Positions 62,692 to 64,000 of a stretch of 64,000 nt of DNA are shown piece after piece (within the stretch, counting starts at the first letter, position 1; every line of letters starts with the position of its first letter). The notes below the pieces were generated by a model that saw nothing but the letters and a program-made list of their open reading frames with translations, was not told the DNA's origin and did not search any database. Position numbers and translations under genes: made by a program. Source of the stretch: Aradus depressus (taxonomy: Eukaryota; Arthropoda; Insecta; Hemiptera; Aradidae); NCBI GenBank assembly GCA_963662175.1, contig OY759218.1:14660480-14724479 (forward strand). Direction: 5' to 3'.

Positions 62692-62735
62692 CAGCATAGC
62701 CAGCTTTCGGTCCTATAAGACCATCTTCAGTGCTA
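62692..62735 (-). ncRNA. Hammerhead ribozyme-like motif, best stem I
   Basis: Minus strand: stem I UAGCA pairs with UGCUG; CUGAAGA; extra U; stem II GGUC-UUAUAG-GACC; GAAA; AGCUGGCU (self-complementary with central G-U pairs); A at the cleavage position. All expected helices are present; the extra U is the only departure from the canonical core. Confidence 0.65.
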
Positions 62736-62931
62736 ACTACAATAGACAGGTAAACATTTTTTTAAATAAAAATATGTGCATACAAAAACAACATATATAA
62801 ATTAACAAATCAAAGATTTGAAGTCACAGTTTAGTCATTAAAATATCAAGTTAAATAATTCAACAAATATAACAAATTCTGAAAAAAAAAAAATAACTTG
62901 AAAAATGAACTTCCTTAGGTATACAACAAAA

Positions 62932-63171
62932 CTTACCACTTTAAAAAGGTAGTGGTCTCCACCAGTTTCTGATTGCCACTACACATCTTGGACTGGTCCA
63001 GGGGTATCAGAGAGAGGTGGAGGGGAGAGAATGGAATCTCGAATCTAGTATTAAGATTTTGGGAATTTTGATAAAAATTTCTCTTGATTTCCATAGATTC
63101 AAGAGAATTCAGCTTTTTGCTTTTTCCAGCCCTGTGGAGAATTTGAACCCTGTGCTCTATATGCCTCTCTA
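62932..63171 (-). pseudogene. PLE protein C-terminal tail, truncated
   Basis: A continuous 79-codon minus-strand frame ends at a TAA (62932-62934). It includes RHIEHRVQILHRAGKSKKLNSLESMEIKRN and LNTRFEIPFSPL. The 'LNSLExxEI' stretch corresponds to the segment after GIY-YIG in PLE proteins (compare GLEMRLSLYEDTNSLN at 30930). The absence of a start codon and of RT and endonuclease domains follows from 5' truncation at insertion. The frame has no stops, which suggests a relatively young insertion. Confidence 0.6.
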
Positions 63172-63509
63172 TATGTATCTATAATGTTGAAAACATCTAA
63201 ATTGCTTAAAGGTAGTAAATTTCCCTGGAAACGTTTGATAACACAGCTAGTCTTTGTTTTAAAACTTAGTTCTACAACATGGGCAATCTAGTTGCAACTG
63301 AGTGGTTTATTATTGCTTTCAGTATTAAGTTATTATTAACTCCATGAAAGTTATATGTAACAGTAATCGCTATCCAGATACAAGTAATTAGCAATATCCA
63401 AAGTAATCATAGTAGTAAGAGTAGTGTATTAGAACAAATCTCTCTTTGACATTAATTTATACAAGCTGCCTCATATGAAATAGGAGTAAAAGGACGGAAC
63501 TTCGCCATC

Positions 63510-63570
63510 TATACAAAGTATAGGGGAAGTTATGTAATCGGTCAGAAATTGGATGTTGAGTTTTCTCCAA
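63510..63570 (+). repeat. REP-A 5' end
   Basis: GCCATCTATACAAAGTATAGGGGAAGTTATG followed by 'taatcggtcagaaattggatgttgagttttctcc', then an abrupt switch to LINE sequence. Confidence 0.7.
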
Positions 63571-63574
63571 AACT

Positions 63575-64000
63575 GCTAACCTCTCTCCTCATCCCGATCC
63601 AGTCCTATCATCCATACACCTCCAAGAACACCTCATATCCATTCAGTCCTGATACAAAAAGTGGAGAATGAAGGTGAACGTCAAGAAGTCAATTCACATC
63701 GTCTTCACCCTACGTGGTTTCTAGTGTATCTTAACAACATTCTCTTTAAAAAACGAAGTCCGCTATCTAGGCCTCATACTCAGCGACTAATTTGGAATCC
63801 TCACAAGAGAGTGAAAAGACAAGAAATGAACAGACGTTACAAACTGTTACTAAGACTACTTGACAAAATATCTAAGTTAATTTTAAAAACAAAACGACTT
63901 ATATTCAATGCAATACTCGAATCTATGTGGACTTGAACTCGGTGTTCTGCCAAAGCTTCCTATCTCCAGCGCATCGAATCCCTTCAATCCAAAATTCTGT
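63575..64000 (+). pseudogene. Jockey-like LINE reverse transcriptase, runs off the window
   Basis: Frames combine to SIHLQEHLISIQS, KWRMKVNVKKSIHIVFTLR, YLGLILSD, LIWNPHKRVKRQEMNRRYKLLLRLLDKISKLILKTKRLIFNAILESMWT and IESLQSKI. This is the region after the RT active site in jockey-type ORF2 ('W.iKVN..KS....FT', 'YLGL.LD..LTWNPH', 'K..iY...LkPIWTYG'). A stop and two frameshifts are visible, so the copy is dead at least here. The sequence continues beyond base 64000. Unlike the 31785 fragment, this one retains the WNPH block. Confidence 0.75.

Larger units (their letters stand above)
62653..63172 (-). mobile_element. 5'-truncated Penelope-like element with 14-bp TSD
   Basis: 520 bp flanked by ATGTATCTATAATG (62639-62652 and 63173-63186). 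On the minus strand it opens in coding sequence for the PLE C-terminal tail, runs through an AT-rich 3' UTR, and ends with a hammerhead-like motif about 40 nt before the target duplication. It links the ribozyme motif and long target duplications directly to a PLE protein. Confidence 0.8.

Overview
The window reads as eukaryotic, AT-rich, repeat-dense nuclear DNA, most likely from an arthropod and plausibly an insect. The grounds are the element families: a BEL/Pao LTR retrotransposon, Penelope-like elements (PLEs) with a GIY-YIG domain, jockey/I-like LINEs, pogo/Tigger, hAT, a MADF-type coding exon, and SINE tails with TTAGG-like units. No single trait fixes the species. I see no complete single-copy host gene. 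The best host-gene candidates are a 53-codon MADF-domain exon near 26.0 kb and a CpG-rich possible first exon near 20.3 kb.

Layout. 0-8.5 kb: copies of a high-copy repeat (called REP-A here), a decayed pogo/Tigger element (2350-4028) holding nine 34-bp tandem units and an inserted hAT remnant, a tRNA-derived SINE, a 162-bp MITE, and a LINE 3' end. 8.5-14.1 kb: a young BEL/Pao element with 5-bp target duplications and almost identical LTRs; one long gag-pol frame lacks the integrase core. 14.1-25 kb: MITEs, REP-A, a LINE C-terminus, and two short hammerhead-bearing insertions. 25-36 kb: a solo LTR, the MADF exon, a frameshifted PLE (RT plus GIY-YIG), jockey-like fragments, and a 562-bp palindromic hammerhead insertion. 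36-48 kb: a truncated SINE with its target duplication, a LINE fragment with its 3' UTR, a REP-A cluster, and a roughly 3-kb near-perfect palindrome (42158-45153). 48-64 kb: LINE 3' ends, a 12-unit 123-bp satellite with a 4-bp-TSD DNA transposon inserted in it, another palindromic insertion, a 5'-truncated PLE with a hammerhead, and the start of another jockey-like element.

The strongest biological signal is a set of short insertions (roughly 210-560 bp) with 11-14-bp target duplications, several of them head-to-head palindromes. They carry hammerhead-ribozyme-like cores (CUGANGA, a variable stem II, GAAA, then in the best copies a self-complementary stem III and UH). Stem II differs in sequence between copies but stays paired. 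One insertion (62653-63172) also encodes a PLE C-terminal tail, which ties the set to PLEs or to PLE-mobilised retrozyme-like elements. All coordinates and motifs come from reading the sequence; family names rest on recognised motifs, with no database search.
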